Below, piece by piece: positions 46,855 through 57,664 of a stretch of 64,000 nucleotides of DNA. Source of the DNA: Cladobotryum mycophilum (lineage: Eukaryota > Ascomycota > Sordariomycetes > Hypocreales > Hypocreaceae); assembly GCA_036429605.1 (NCBI GenBank), contig CM071590.1, positions 1,860,001 to 1,924,000 of the forward strand, given 5' to 3'. Each line of letters starts with the position of its first letter. Position 1 is the first letter of the stretch. The notes under the pieces were generated by a model. The model worked only from the letters and a program-made list of their open reading frames with translations. It was not told where the DNA came from and did not search any database. The position numbers and the translations under genes were made by a program.

Positions 46855-47861
46855 ATGCCTCCACCACCTACCGACGCCGAGCTGATCGCAGCCTTTTCCC
46901 CCGGGAACATGAGTTCTATAAGTTTAATAGGGATAACATGCCTGATTTTCTAGCAGCTCACTGGAATCCCTATAAGATTAAGGAAATAGTTGCCAAGCAG
47001 TGGCCGGATAAAGAAACACAGGCAGCCTATGATAAGTGGGATGGCAACTGGTGCGGCAGACACGTTAAGCGGCTCAACTACTGCTGTCCCCCAGACGAAG
47101 TTCTCGATAATCTGTCTAATACTAAGTTCGGCGATCCTGCATCCCTTGGAAAATTCCTCTGGATGATGGAGATGCAGAATACTTCATCCGTTCCGATCGG
47201 CCACGCTTCTCGCGGCGGAGTTCATACTTCCTATCATTTTTTACCTGGTGTTAATAACCTCTATCCACACTACGGCGGACGGGGCATTACCCCGGGAGTC
47301 ATGGACTCGGCCATTCTGGCCATCAATACTGACGTTCTGGTGGAGGATTATACCCCTGAGGATGGCCCCTCCCGGAACGCCAGCAAATGTCAAGGTTCTG
47401 GCACAGAATCGATTGCCCCGGAGGACTCGACATCCCATAATAACTCTGGGACCTGGGTCTTTGCTCAGATTGGACAATTATTCGCCCTGGTAGGTTGGGT
47501 GTGGGAACCGACTGACTTCGTCGTCGTCGTCCGACTCGATGGGCGTGGCAATCCGGGCGCCGTCTATGCCATCTACAGCTTCTTTCACTTTCCAGATGAT
47601 TATTACCGTGATGATAAAACACCTAGGCATATAGACGTTGCCGGGGAGTCTTCACGTCTTCCTCCCTACGTTAGGCGCCTTACGCGCAACATGAAAGACG
47701 TAGGCCAGTTTACTGTTGCCAGAATCGCCGATAATCTGCAAGAACTGAATGACCCAGAGCGATCCTTTACGTTCGATATCGAACACACGGATGAGCGTCA
47801 GATTGTACGAGCCAAGCTCATTGGCGATGCGAATCCATTAATCGCCCCGTACTACGGGTAG
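46855..47861 (+). CDS. DAEL-family protein (fungus-specific, unknown function), one-base frameshift
   Basis: About 335 aa if corrected; no named domain recognised. The start at 46855 (PPPPTDAELIAAFSP) is fixed by the same opening in the pseudogene and in the gene at 63787. At a C5 run (46898-46902) the frame must shift: six C would give AFSPREHEFYKF, exactly the layout of both relatives. The rest runs intact to 47861. Features are a Trp-rich N-terminal third (HWNPYK, QWPDKETQ, YDKWDGNWCGRH) and YCCPPDEVLDNL, then a Gly/aromatic middle (HYGGRGITPGVMDSAI, WVFAQIGQLFALVGWVWE) and a charged end FDIEHTDERQIVRAKLIG. No signal peptide is evident. Without correction the frame has no suitable ATG at its true start. 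Function is unknown; the conserved DAEL-to-WC-RH block may be a discrete domain. Confidence 0.75.
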
Positions 47862-47909
47862 TCAGTCGTATTATTTATGACTACCTGGAGACTTTTTGAG
47901 GGGCGAGAC

Positions 47910-48274
47910 TTACATGCAGCAGGAAGGGTGAGTTGCTGGGTACTGGGTTATAATAGAGTTACTCACTAGATTCACACATGGAATCTCTTACCGTCTTGAT
48001 CTCTTGTCCGCAAATCGAGTGTATTGTATGTTGCCAGTCGATCAAATTGATGCTTCATTTTAGTTGCATCAGTACGCGCTGGACAAACCGCCTTTGAGAC
48101 TGCAGCGTTGCCATCACCTTCCACAGTCGTTTTAACAATAAGAAAGAACTCCAGGGCTGCATCACGGCCGCTTGAACCAAGTGAAGCTGGAAGCTGCCAC
48201 TCACCTTCGTGAACCATCAATGTCTTGACACCCTTAACTACTGATATTTCATCGCACTCAAACCTCATCATCAA
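47910..48274 (-). CDS. Possible small hypothetical protein
   Basis: Open frame of about 100 codons from ATG 48274 (MMMRFECDEISVVKG, then WQLPASLGSSGRDAALEF and FFLIVKTTVEGDGNAAV). It reads like folded protein rather than noise. The frame ends at 47972, but a GTAAGA donor occurs just before (CAAGACG|GTAAGAG). An acceptor after CCCAGTACCCAG would give a short second exon ending at TAA 47910-47912. The start is 146 bp from the divergent SRA-domain gene. No family recognised. Confidence 0.4.
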
Positions 48275-48420
48275 ACCTAGTCTCTATCTTGTTGTCTTAC
48301 TTGGGCAGTTTTCCAAGTATTAGAGACAAGTGCTGGAATCCATCCTCTTAATCCCTCATTTATTTCTTCGCCCAGCTATCCGCTATATAGCTGATACTCC
48401 TGTGTTGCCGAACTTTCACC

Positions 48421-49857
48421 ATGATCACACGGCTAACACAGCGGCTCATGTCTGTGGCTGCAGTTGCCTCGGACCACCGGCAGCATTATGACGGTTCAGA
48501 CTATGACTCAGACGACATGTCTCTACATAGACAAGGTGAGTAAGAGATGCCATGTCTCTGTACAAGAACCCATTGGCTAATATTACTCAGAACTTTTTGA
48601 CGTTTCAGCCTCTTCTGGGTTGCTCCACCTTCATGGGCCATCTCGGACGAATCAACTGAACGAAATCGCCTTGCTAGAACTTTGTGATACGGTGAGAACC
48701 AGCTTATCTGAAGAAAAGACCTTGGGTTCTAAAGCGGAGGAAATCACGATATTCCTCAAGGCCGTAATGAAGGACGAATGTGGAAGTATTCCAGCCATCG
48801 AATTCGCGACCATTCAAAATGCGCGCGTCGACAAGTTGCTTTCCGATATCATGAATCTGGGGAGTCGTCAGGCTTCCATTTATCTTCAGGCACGGATCGA
48901 TACCTCGGTGGCCGAGCGGCTGCAGAGGTTGTGGATGGCTCGATTTCGAGAAAAGTACTTCAACATAGACCAAACGAGGTACCTCGCCCTACCAAAAATG
49001 GGCAGGCTCAAGGACGTGGTGTTCAATGGTGCAGCCAGTGACGGTTAGCAGCTATGGCAAGCCAAGACCTGTCAAGAATTCTCAGAGCTAGAAGGCAACC
49101 TCCACTTTGAGGCGGGACAGTGAGGCCACTGATGTTCACTCACTTGAGTGACAAGACTGCTAATCTTGTTGTGATAGTTGGTGGCTGAATCTGGCATGCG
49201 CATACCGTGATGGGATTGTGGGGAGCATTCACGAAACCCCGACCAAGGGCAAGTATGGTGTTGTGGCGTTGCCATTGATGACGGGGAGAGAGGAAATTTC
49301 TACTCCTCTTGCAGCCGTCCGCTACATGAGAGAGGCGAAGCTTTCGGAGACGCATGTTTCCCTCCTATCTCGAGTTGGCTGCCAGATACGCATTTTGCGT
49401 GGACATCGCCTTAGAAGCCCACTTGCCCCCAAGGCAGGCATAAGATATGATGGATTGTGAGTGAGAGAAACTTTATGGCTTCCTGGTATTTCTGACCGAT
49501 AAAAGGTACATTATCCGACAGTATGAACATAAAAAGAACTCCCAAAGCGGGCTGCATCGAGTGGTACTGACGCTCGAGCGCGTCGCAAACCAACGGCCGT
49601 TGTATGACCTGGTCAAGATCCCTCGCCCATCGCAGCTTGATGATTGGCAACTATTTGAGAAGTATGAAGGAGAGATGCTTCGGCAGAAGCGCGGTGAACA
49701 GCTATTCCTAGACTGGAAGATGATGAAGGCGCAAGAGAGGATGGATCAAAGGCAGTGGAGGCGGGCTCTTGAAGTTGGTGCTGCTCTGACGTTGAGGAAG
49801 CTCTCCAGATATAGCCACTCCACAGTGCGAGAGCAAGATCAGCAGGATGATGCCTAA
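48421..49857 (+). CDS. SRA/YDG-domain protein
   Basis: Four exons: 48421-48535, 48591-49043, 49178-49456 and 49506-49857. About 399 aa if one base is restored at the exon 2/3 join. The C-terminal half is an SRA (SET- and RING-associated, YDG) domain. Motifs are AYRDGIVGS, KGKYGVVALPLMTGREE, the core LSRVGCQIRILRGHRL, and APKAGIRYDGLYIIRQY, which contains the signature YDG and SRA-like flanks. SRA domains bind 5-methyl- or hydroxymethylcytosine by base flipping, so a nuclear role in modified-DNA recognition is expected. Fungal SRA-only proteins are little studied. The N-terminal part is helical, with no SET or RING. The canonical GT at 49044 leaves exon 3 in the wrong phase, while one extra G there gives SDG|WWLNLACAY. 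Introns 1 and 3 are normal. Confidence 0.75.
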
Positions 49858-50122
49858 GCCAGTAGACGTAGAACCGAAATATGAATATTTCTACATTTTA
49901 GACTCCCTCCTGAATAGAAGAGAAGCATCGTGAACAGCGATATGTGAGTAGTTGGATGATGTAGAAGCCAGAATGGGTTGGTGTCGTCAATGTTTCAGCG
50001 CCATGTCTTCATTTGCCCCGCCAAGCTGGGGGCTCATGGTGGGGGAACTCAGATTTCACATACGCAAACGATCCACCTGTAATCCTCAATTCTTCCACCA
50101 GGTCGCCGAATAATCATTAAAA

Positions 50123-50675
50123 ATGGGCAAAAACGACAAAAAGGGAGGCGACAAGTCTGGAGGCAAGGCGAAAGGAGCTGACACCAAGGAGGGGGCGGCA
50201 AGGCCAAGGGCGCCATGTCTATCAACGTCCGCCATATTTTGGTGTGTAGACCCGCCGCAGATCAATTTCTTGTTACTTTGACCTGAATGTATACTGATGA
50301 TTTAAAGTGCGAGAAACACGCAAAGAAGGAAGAGGCTCTGGAAAAGCTAAACGAAGGTGTCAAGTTTGACGAGGTTGCTCGAACTTACTCGGAAGACAAG
50401 GCGAGACAGGGTATGTGCTGTGGCATCTGAGTTGAACTGAAAGTCACTAACAATCATTCAAAGGGGGTTCTCTGGGCTGGAAGACAAAGGGCAGTTTGGA
50501 TCCCCAATTCGAAGAGGTTGCCTTTGCGTTGGAGCCGAGCACGACCGCCAGTCCCAAGATTGGAGAGGCCAAGACACAGTTTGGCTATCACATCATCATG
50601 GTATGTTGCACATGCCTTCATCTTTGATTCACCAGTCAACTTACACTGCATCCACAGGTTGAGGGACGGAAGTGA
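50123..50675 (+). CDS. PIN4: Parvulin-type peptidyl-prolyl isomerase (PIN4/Par14), one-base frameshift
   Basis: Four exons: 50123-50241, 50308-50410, 50464-50600 and 50658-50675. About 125 aa if corrected, the usual size of fungal Par14-like proteins. A Lys/Gly-rich N-terminus (GKNDKKGGDKSGGKAKG) is followed by the rotamase core: INVRHIL, CEKHAKKEEALEKL, FDEVARTYSEDKARQGGSLGW, TKGSLDPQFEEVAFAL and TQFGYHIIMVEGRK. It catalyses cis-trans isomerisation of prolyl bonds. Par14 homologues bind DNA and preribosomal complexes, and the basic arm fits nuclear localisation. The frame from ATG 50123 runs wrong after a G5 run at 50191-50195, where six G would give KEGGGKAKGAMSINV. All three introns are GT-AG with phases that match. 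Alternatively, translation could start at the internal AUG (MSINV), but the basic arm is family-typical. Confidence 0.88.
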
Positions 50676-50936
50676 GAGTAAGCACAAGCACAAGCACAAG
50701 ATCCAACATCATCACAGCATAGCACAACATGATGATGCCATAAATTTTTTGTATTTCCTTTTTCCCCTCATGCAAGATAAGATGGCCGTGTCACATAAAT
50801 GGGGTTTGCTGGTCCCATCCAGATGCCAGCTGAAGTGACAAGAGTACAACCGTAACAGTCGTTTTTTTCTCAAGCGGTCCTTGATAAAACCCAGACCGCG
50901 CCTCTATACCCTTCAAAACCAACGCCGTCCATGCCC

Positions 50937-51681
50937 TTACTGAGAAGTTTGGAAGTAGTTGAGGATGACAGAACGCTCCTGGGACTCCTCACCCCAGTCC
51001 TTGACAACAACGCAAGAGCAGTTGACAACCTTGCGGGCGTTACCCTCTCGGTCGAGAACGCCTAGAGAAGAAAAAAATTAGTCACAGAGTTTCGTGGGGT
51101 AGATTTCGACACATGGGAAGGATTCATCACATACAGAGACCGGCCCACTCGCCGAGCTGCTTGCCATCGGGAACCTTAATCAAGGGGATCTTGTGCTCGT
51201 TGCAGAGAGCAATGACGAGCTTCTTGTATGCCTCCTCCTCGCAGTTCTCGTTGAGCACACACATGTGAGCTTGTCGGCGGTCCAGAGCCTTGGAGGCTTC
51301 TCGGAGACCACGGGCGAGACCATCGTGCATGAGAGCGAGCTTCAAAACACCCTTGAGGGCGTCCAAAACGGACATCTGACCCTTGGGGGCATCGCCGGAA
51401 ACCTCAACCTCCTCGACGACCTCGGGAGCGGTATTCTCTTCTACGTCCGACTGTTGGCGAGGTTTGTTAGCCCACCATATTCAATGCCATTTCCCCTCTC
51501 TCCCCCCTTCATCTCTTGCGACCTGTCCCGCACGATGCCAAAAAATCAACAGCGAGAGACCAGGGTTTATTTCTCTTCTCCAAGAAATAAAAAAAAACAG
51601 AATCATTGCCCAATTTCGGCTCGTCGGTGTATAGTCGCTCGCTCGCAAACAAGAGGTGTCCAGATAGAAAAAACTCACCAT
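50937..51681 (-). CDS. RPS12: 40S ribosomal protein S12
   Basis: Three exons: 51679-51681 (the ATG alone), 51135-51450 and 50937-51061. This gives 147 aa, the normal length. The first intron begins directly after the start codon (ATG|GTGAGT) and the acceptor leads into SDVEENTAPEVVEEVEV. The eL30/L7Ae-type fold follows: LDALKGVLKLALMHDGLARG, REASKALDRRQAHMCVLN, LVIALCNEHKIPLIKV and C-terminal SCVVVKDWGEESQERS. eS12 sits in the small-subunit beak. An acidic, Val-rich N-terminal tail is normal for the family. It forms a divergent ribosomal-protein pair with RPS22. Confidence 0.95.
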
Positions 51682-52395
51682 CTTTAATTATTGTACTCGT
51701 CGGGCGATCCTCGAAGATTTAATTGTTGTTGTAAAGAATAGCGACTGGTTTTTGCGTCGTGCGCGGGCAGTGGTGGTAATTGTTTGAGGGTAACGGGGAT
51801 TTGCCGAAATCAAGGTAGCCGAGTGCGAGTGCGTCGTTTACCCTAGGGCATTTTTACGTGCACGGACCACACCACAAGGGCACACCAGTTCCACACTCTT
51901 TTTCTGGGGCCCCTCAAGAGATGCTAACAAAAGATTTTTTTCTCGTACCTCCTCCGCCTCTCAGCCTGACAACATTCAATTTTCACGGGTCGCCAGATTC
52001 CCATCAGAGAGGTATGTAGAACACCAATTCGACGCTGATAGCGATTCGAATCTAGCAGGATGATGCCTTTTATCGTGGCAGGGGAGAGCAATCATGAGCG
52101 TCGACTCCCGTGAAGCCTTGGCGTTATATCCTGAGAGCGAGAGCGAGAATGAGAATGAGAATATCTTCTTCCTCCTCCTCCTCCTCCTCCTCGTGATGCT
52201 CTGGGGCTGCGGTCCGTCGACGTCTCTCGATACGCTACTCCCCTTCAGCAATGAGCGGCAGAACCCTCCTCGATTGAAACGCTGAGGGCACTCTCCACAC
52301 TCATAGCCACGCGAGTCTAACATCGAATTCCTTTGGGCAGATACCTCATTTTCAAAACTTGACTTGAGAATCTCCATTTCGACAATACCGCCAAG
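51682..52395. promoter_or_regulatory. Divergent ribosomal-protein promoter (RPS12/RPS22)
   Basis: A 714-bp intergenic region between two divergent ribosomal-protein genes, presumably co-regulated by growth signals. It contains a pyrimidine-rich (TCC)n tract at about 52167-52193 near the RPS22 side. I cannot assign a named factor site with confidence. Confidence 0.6.
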
Positions 52396-53068
52396 ATGGT
52401 TCGCACTTCCGTTCTCCACGATGCCCTCAACTCCATCAACAACGCCGAGAAGGCCGGCAAGCGTCAGGTCTTGATCCGACCTAGCTCCAAGGTCATTGTC
52501 AAGTTCCTCCAGGTCATGCAGCGTCACGGTATGTTGCAAGCTTTTCGACTTCTTTCAACTGATTTCCCTTCAACCCATCCTCTATCCTCTTCGGCATGAT
52601 AACTAGGGCTACGGTCGATACCGCTCCACGGCTCAGCCCCTATAAATTGCCGATATATTAACTGCCGTGTTCTTCACCTGATTCTGAATTTTTGCTTTGG
52701 CGTTATCAATCGAGGTTCACCGCAACATTTGCTGACTGTTTCACGCAGGCTACATTGGCGAGTTCGAGGAGGTCGACGACCACCGATCTGGCAAGATTGT
52801 CGTTCAGCTCAACGGCCGGTACGTTTCTGCTCTATGCTTGTGTATCTCTGAATTATTTTCTGACTTTCTTTCATGTAGTCTCAACAAGACTGGTGTCATC
52901 TCTCCCCGATACAACGTCCGTCTTGCCGACCTCGAGAAGTGGGTCGTCAAGCTGCTGCCCGCTCGTCAGTTCGGCTACGTTATCCTCACCACCTCTGCCG
53001 GTATCATGGACCACGAGGAGGCCCGAAGAAAGCACGTCGCTGGCAAGATCATCGGCTTCTTCTACTAA
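52396..53068 (+). CDS. RPS22: 40S ribosomal protein S22 (uS8/S15a)
   Basis: Three exons: 52396-52528, 52749-52818 and 52879-53068 (130 aa, exact family length). Family sequence runs throughout: MVRTSVLHDALNSINNAEK, KVIVKFLQVMQRHGYIGEFE, DDHRSGKIVVQLNGRLNKTG, SPRYNV, PARQFGYVILTTSAGIMDHE and GKIIGFFY. The 220-nt first intron is long for this window, as is common in ribosomal-protein genes. uS8 binds 18S rRNA centrally in the small-subunit body. Confidence 0.97.
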
Positions 53069-53843
53069 AAAATGGACGAGTAGAGTAAAAAATTTGGTGG
53101 CACTCTCGGCGTTTCAATGGTGGTCATGACGACAATGGCCGATACCCTTTTCAGTCATGGGATAGTCACGTGTTGCGTGCACTACTAGCAATGAAACTTG
53201 ACGAGATAGCCCGATTGATTGGAACCGATTGCCTTTGTGATGTCTTTTTGGTGACTGATTGAATTGATGTTGTTGTAAGAGCCTGCCCTGCTCCAGAGAT
53301 GAACTCCCCCAAAGTGGATGGTGTCACAGATGGTAGGGCTCTAGCGCATAAACGGTAGCCGCTGGTTTCAAGCTTTCGCATTTCGAATACGAGGTAATGA
53401 TGACTGTGCAATGGGGCAAATGAATCGTATTCCTGCATAGGTTAATTACAAGTGCATGTGAATTGGTAGCATCGAGAACGAGACCCTTGTATCTCTCGAT
53501 AAAAATATGACACCCCTGACGAAAGGGTGCGCGATGATTTGTCTCCGAACCAGTTGGCGCGAAACGTCTGCTCCTTATCAACTCAATCTCCCATCTTCTC
53601 TCCATCCCCATCAAATCATCGACACAGCAATGCCTTCGCTTCGCTTATTATACTAATTCCTTTCTTTTCCCCTCTTTCTTGACTCTTCTAGATCATCAAA
53701 TCGTTTTCTTTTTTCTTTTTCTTTTCTTCTTCAATGTGCTCCGTAACAGCAGGCGCAATCCTAATCTGACTTGTTGCTTGATTTTCTCGCTACCTACGCT
53801 TTTTGCTACGTACCTTATTTAATTCTATCCATCCCACCCCCAA
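53069..53843. other. Intergenic between RPS22 and the GT90 gene
   Basis: 3' flank of RPS22, then a T/C-rich stretch (53670-53740) before the GT90 start, likely its leader or core promoter. The minus-strand open frames are not credible. Confidence 0.6.
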
Positions 53844-55764
53844 ATGTTGGATCTGAAGATGCGACGACGTCCACACAATGTCGTCGCCGCCGTCCTTTTC
53901 TTCTCCTTTTGCGCATACACCTTCATTCGTATAGCGACCCGCCCACCGCTTCTGGAAACGCTCGAACCGACTCCAGGCGAAGAGAAGACGTCGACTCCCG
54001 TAACATGGGAAGAACTCCCTACCATCACGGGCGGGCCAAAGCCGAAATCGGCCCCTGGAACGTCGTCGCATCCGATATCCTACCTCATGACCGATGCGCA
54101 AAAGGAATTTGAACAAGTAAAGAAGAGACAGTCGACTTCATTGGAAGCAGCAGTGAAGGAGTATCGCAGGCGATATGGCATGCCCCCGCCTCCCCACTTC
54201 GACAAGTGGTACGAGTTTGCCAAGAGCAATGGGGTCCAGCTGGTGGACGAATTCGATACGATTTACGACTTGATTACACCGTTTTGGGGCTTACAGCCAA
54301 AGACGATTCGCTCTAGGGTCAAGGAAGCGCTGGGTTTCGATAATGGACTGGTTGGCGTTGCGATTCGGAATCATGAAGTTACGCATACGGAGAGCGGCCT
54401 GGAGTGGCAGCAGAATGCGACAAAAGGAATGATGGAGAAATTCATAAAATATCTGCCCGATATGGACCTGGCATTCAACATCCATGACGAACCTCGAGTC
54501 ATGATACCGCACGATGACCTTTCTCGGCTCGTTGACAAGGCCAAGAAGGAGACTATGGCGGCTTTGAACGCAAACACCAGGCTGGTCAACGATTTTTCGG
54601 CCAGGGCACCTGAGCTCAACGACGGAAGATCTTTCGAGGAGACAAAACTCTCGCGCTTCAACGTGTTCCCCCATCAAGCGACCTGGACGAACTCTCGCAT
54701 GTCTTGCCCGCCCGATAGCCCTGCGAGGATACTTGATGACGAAAGAGCGGATGATTTGAGCAAGTACGGTGTCAGTGACCTCGGGTTCATCTATAATATG
54801 ACGGCCATGTCAGACATTTGCTTCACGCCTTCTCTTAGTTCAAGCTACGGCTTCTTTGACCGACCGAATACCTACAAAGTGGTCCACGATCTCTTCCCCA
54901 TCTTTTCTCAATCCAAGGTCTCTTCTTATGCCGACATCGTTTACCCCTCACCATGGTACTGGTACGAAAAGGTCGCCTACAATGAGGGCATGGATAAGCC
55001 GTGGAACCAGAAGGATGATTCACTCTACTGGCGCGGTTCTACTACGGGAGGGTTCAGTCGCAGCGGGGTTGGCGACGCCAACATCGTCAGCACTTTGTGC
55101 AGAAGATTAATTCCAAGGCGGAGGCCAAGATCATGGTCAACAACGGCGATAGCTGGGAGGCCAAGGAAGTGCCTCGCGGTGACTATCGCGATCTAATTGA
55201 CGTGCACTTTTCGCACGTCGGCCAGTGCGATCCCGGTGACTGCGAGGCCCAGGTCCAATTTTTCGATGTCGTGGACCACGTTGAGCAGCAAGATGCTTGG
55301 GGCTACAAGTATCTGCTTGATATTGACGGCAATGCCTTTTCTGGGCGGTTTTACGCGTTTCTGCAGAGCCACAGCTTGACATTCAAGCTAGCCCTGTTCC
55401 GCGAGTGGCATAGCGAGTGGCTCAAGCCCTGGGTGCACTTTGTCCCGATGAGCTTGCAGGGCGATGACTGGCTCGAGAATGTGCGATTTTTCAACGATAG
55501 CAGCTCGGCAGACGCGGGGCAGAAGATGGCTGCGGCAAGCCGCGAGTGGGCAAACAAGATGGTGCGAAAAGAGGACATGGAAGCGTGGTTTTTCAGATTA
55601 TTACTAGAGTACGTTATTGTATACCCCCTTTTTCCCTTTCCCCTCTCATGGCTTACCTCTCCACCTTGAGAATACGACTGAGATTAACATGACTACGCAG
55701 ATACGCAAGAGTGATTGACGATAATAGAGCCAATCTTGGGTTCGACCCCTCAAATAGGGAATAA
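53844..55764 (+). CDS. CAP10-type glycosyltransferase (GT90), one-base frameshift
   Basis: Two exons: 53844-55608 and 55701-55764. About 609 aa if corrected. A type II membrane anchor follows the Arg-rich cytosolic start (MRRRPHNVVAAVLFFSFCAY, about 6-28). The lumenal part has KWYEFAKSN, the Asp/His-rich NIHDEPRV, SDICFTP, YADIVYPSPWYWYE and the GT90 signature region WRGSTTGGFS. The frame breaks at a G4 run (55065-55068), where five G would give SRSGGWRRQHRQHFVQKI, the invariant 'GGWR-HR' motif. The next frame continues VNNGDSWEAK, DVVDHVEQQDAWGYKYLLDIDGN and FREWHSEWLKPW to the splice. Family members transfer xylose or other sugars in the Golgi and in fungi influence capsule or wall glycans. 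The acceptor sugar is unknown here. ATG 53859 is an alternative start. Confidence 0.9.
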
Positions 55765-56149
55765 AACAGGAGTAGATGACTAGCGCACATGACATTTCTA
55801 AAGGATGAGGAGATGAAAATAGGACATGTTTGGGTATATATAGTCTTGGTAGGGGAGGGAGAAAATACCCACATTGGAGTTTTTTTTGTCACATTGGCGC
55901 ATTAGTGGGAAGCAGGACGGGATTGTATATGTAACTCATGTATTTGGAATTTTGATACTTGACGTTTGGAAGGCCATAGATGCTCATTAATGTTTCGATC
56001 TATAATACCCTACGCCCCTTTCTGGCCACACGTCCGGAACCGGAACGTCCCCCGTCTCAAAGAAGTCTCGCTTGATATTTTGAAAAAGCCCATGTGGTAC
56101 TGATGATACAAGAAAATTCATTGCCTCTCTCCATTTCGTTCGTTTCCCT
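55765..56149. other. Intergenic between convergent GT90 and PAF1 genes
   Basis: 3' flanks only. No gene or repeat seen. Confidence 0.6.
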
Positions 56150-57664
56150 TTAATCTTCGTCCTCGTCTTCACCCTCGGCGTCTCGTCCTTCTGATGGTGA
56201 CCTATCCCGCCCAGGGCTGGAGTCATGTCGTTCAGCCTCTTCACCCTCAGCGTCTGCGTCTTCGAGGTGTTCGTGGTGTACTTCCTCGATGACTTCCTCC
56301 TGCTCCCAACCGAGAGGATGATCCTTGTACATCTTGATAGCATCTCTCATTTCCTCGGTGGGGTCGTCGACAGTAATATCAAGCTGGTCCACCACCTGCG
56401 GTTCATCATCCTCAGCTAGACCGTAGTTTGTACGAGCAATATTCTTTGTGCGCTGCGGGCGGATAGTAGACTTTTGCATAACAGGGTAGTAATAAACAGC
56501 CTTTTGCTTGGGATAACTGTCGTCCTCGTTGGTGGCGAGAATAATTTCGTCTTCATACTTGGTAGGGTGATCGAGCTCCGTTTCCTGAGCGGTCTCGTAC
56601 GCTCTAACTCTGTTGAATTGAAAGTAGCCTCCATTATCAGCTTGGCGGGTGTACAATTCTTCGTCTTCGTGATCCGGATCCTCAATATCAAACTTGCGGC
56701 GGAAGCGATCAGCATCAGAGCGACTCTGCCCAAGGTAAAAGTCGTAGTTCATGAGATTCTGCGGCTTGGGGTTGTTTATAGGATCCTGCTCGTAGGCGGC
56801 CATGGCTGCTTCTAGCGCGACCTCTTCGGCTGAAGTCCTGTCTATGGGCTTGAACAAGCCGCAGAGGAGGCGCGTATCGTACTCATTGGAGCTTGCAACA
56901 GGATTCGTAAGGAACTTGACGGTAACGTAGGCACCGGAGTCGGGGAACGCGTCCAAGTCTGGCAGCAAGGGAGAAGCATCGACCAGTTTGAGGTGCTTCT
57001 TTGAAGGGTGCTTAATCCGCTTTGTATCCTTGAGGTCCTGCTCGGCAACTTCGAAGCCCTTGTCAATCTTGCGTTTGATGGCGGCAGGGGAATCGGCGGC
57101 AGCTTCTGGGCGTCGAATTGGCTTGCGAGCCTTGGTCAAGAGCGCTCGTGGATGGCCTGCTTCGAAGCGCTTGGGAGCCAGGGAGGAGATGTACTCTGTT
57201 CTGCGGAGGAAGGAAACGCTCGCTTCTGCCACTTTGTGCTTACCCAAGGAGGCAATGGGTCGGAGGAGTGCTCGATCGTGAGGGTGAACGGGAGGCGGCT
57301 GCGCAGGTGCTTGGATTGCTATAGAGCAAGGTCAGAAGGCTGTTACGCAAAATCCAAAGAGAAAAAAGAGTATCCGTTATCAAACACACTCACATCGTTC
57401 ATCACCATCAAATACGCCGGGCATTCCCACCAAATCAAGCGGCATTCCCAACTCGGCATCGACTTCGATGTTTAGCGGTTGCTCCCTGGCCAGACGTGAC
57501 GCAAAGCCGGGGGTCGTGTACTGCCCGCTGGCAAGTCCTGTGTTGGGGATATCGAGCAGCTTAGGCGGATTGGGCGGCGGCGGGAGAGCATTGGAGAAGC
57601 GAATGCGCGCGATGAAGTCCTGGTGAATCATGCGCTCACCAGAGCGAGCCCCCGAGGACGACAT
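56150..57664 (-). CDS. PAF1: RNA polymerase II-associated factor 1 (PAF1)
   Basis: Two exons: 57394-57664 and 56150-57318 (479 aa), joined across a GT-AG intron as GDER|SIQAPAQ. Family landmarks are N-terminal HQDFIARIRFSNALPPPPNP, LDIPNTGLASGQYTTPGFAS, HDRALLRP, VSFLRRTEYIS, AYVTVKFLTNP and DFYLGQSRSDADRFRRKF. The acidic tail (about 430-479) is rich in Glu/Asp/Ser, ending EGEDEDED. The protein is the scaffold of the nuclear Paf1 complex with Leo1, Ctr9, Cdc73 and Rtf1. It promotes elongation, H2B ubiquitination and H3K4/K36 methylation. No anomalies. Confidence 0.94.
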
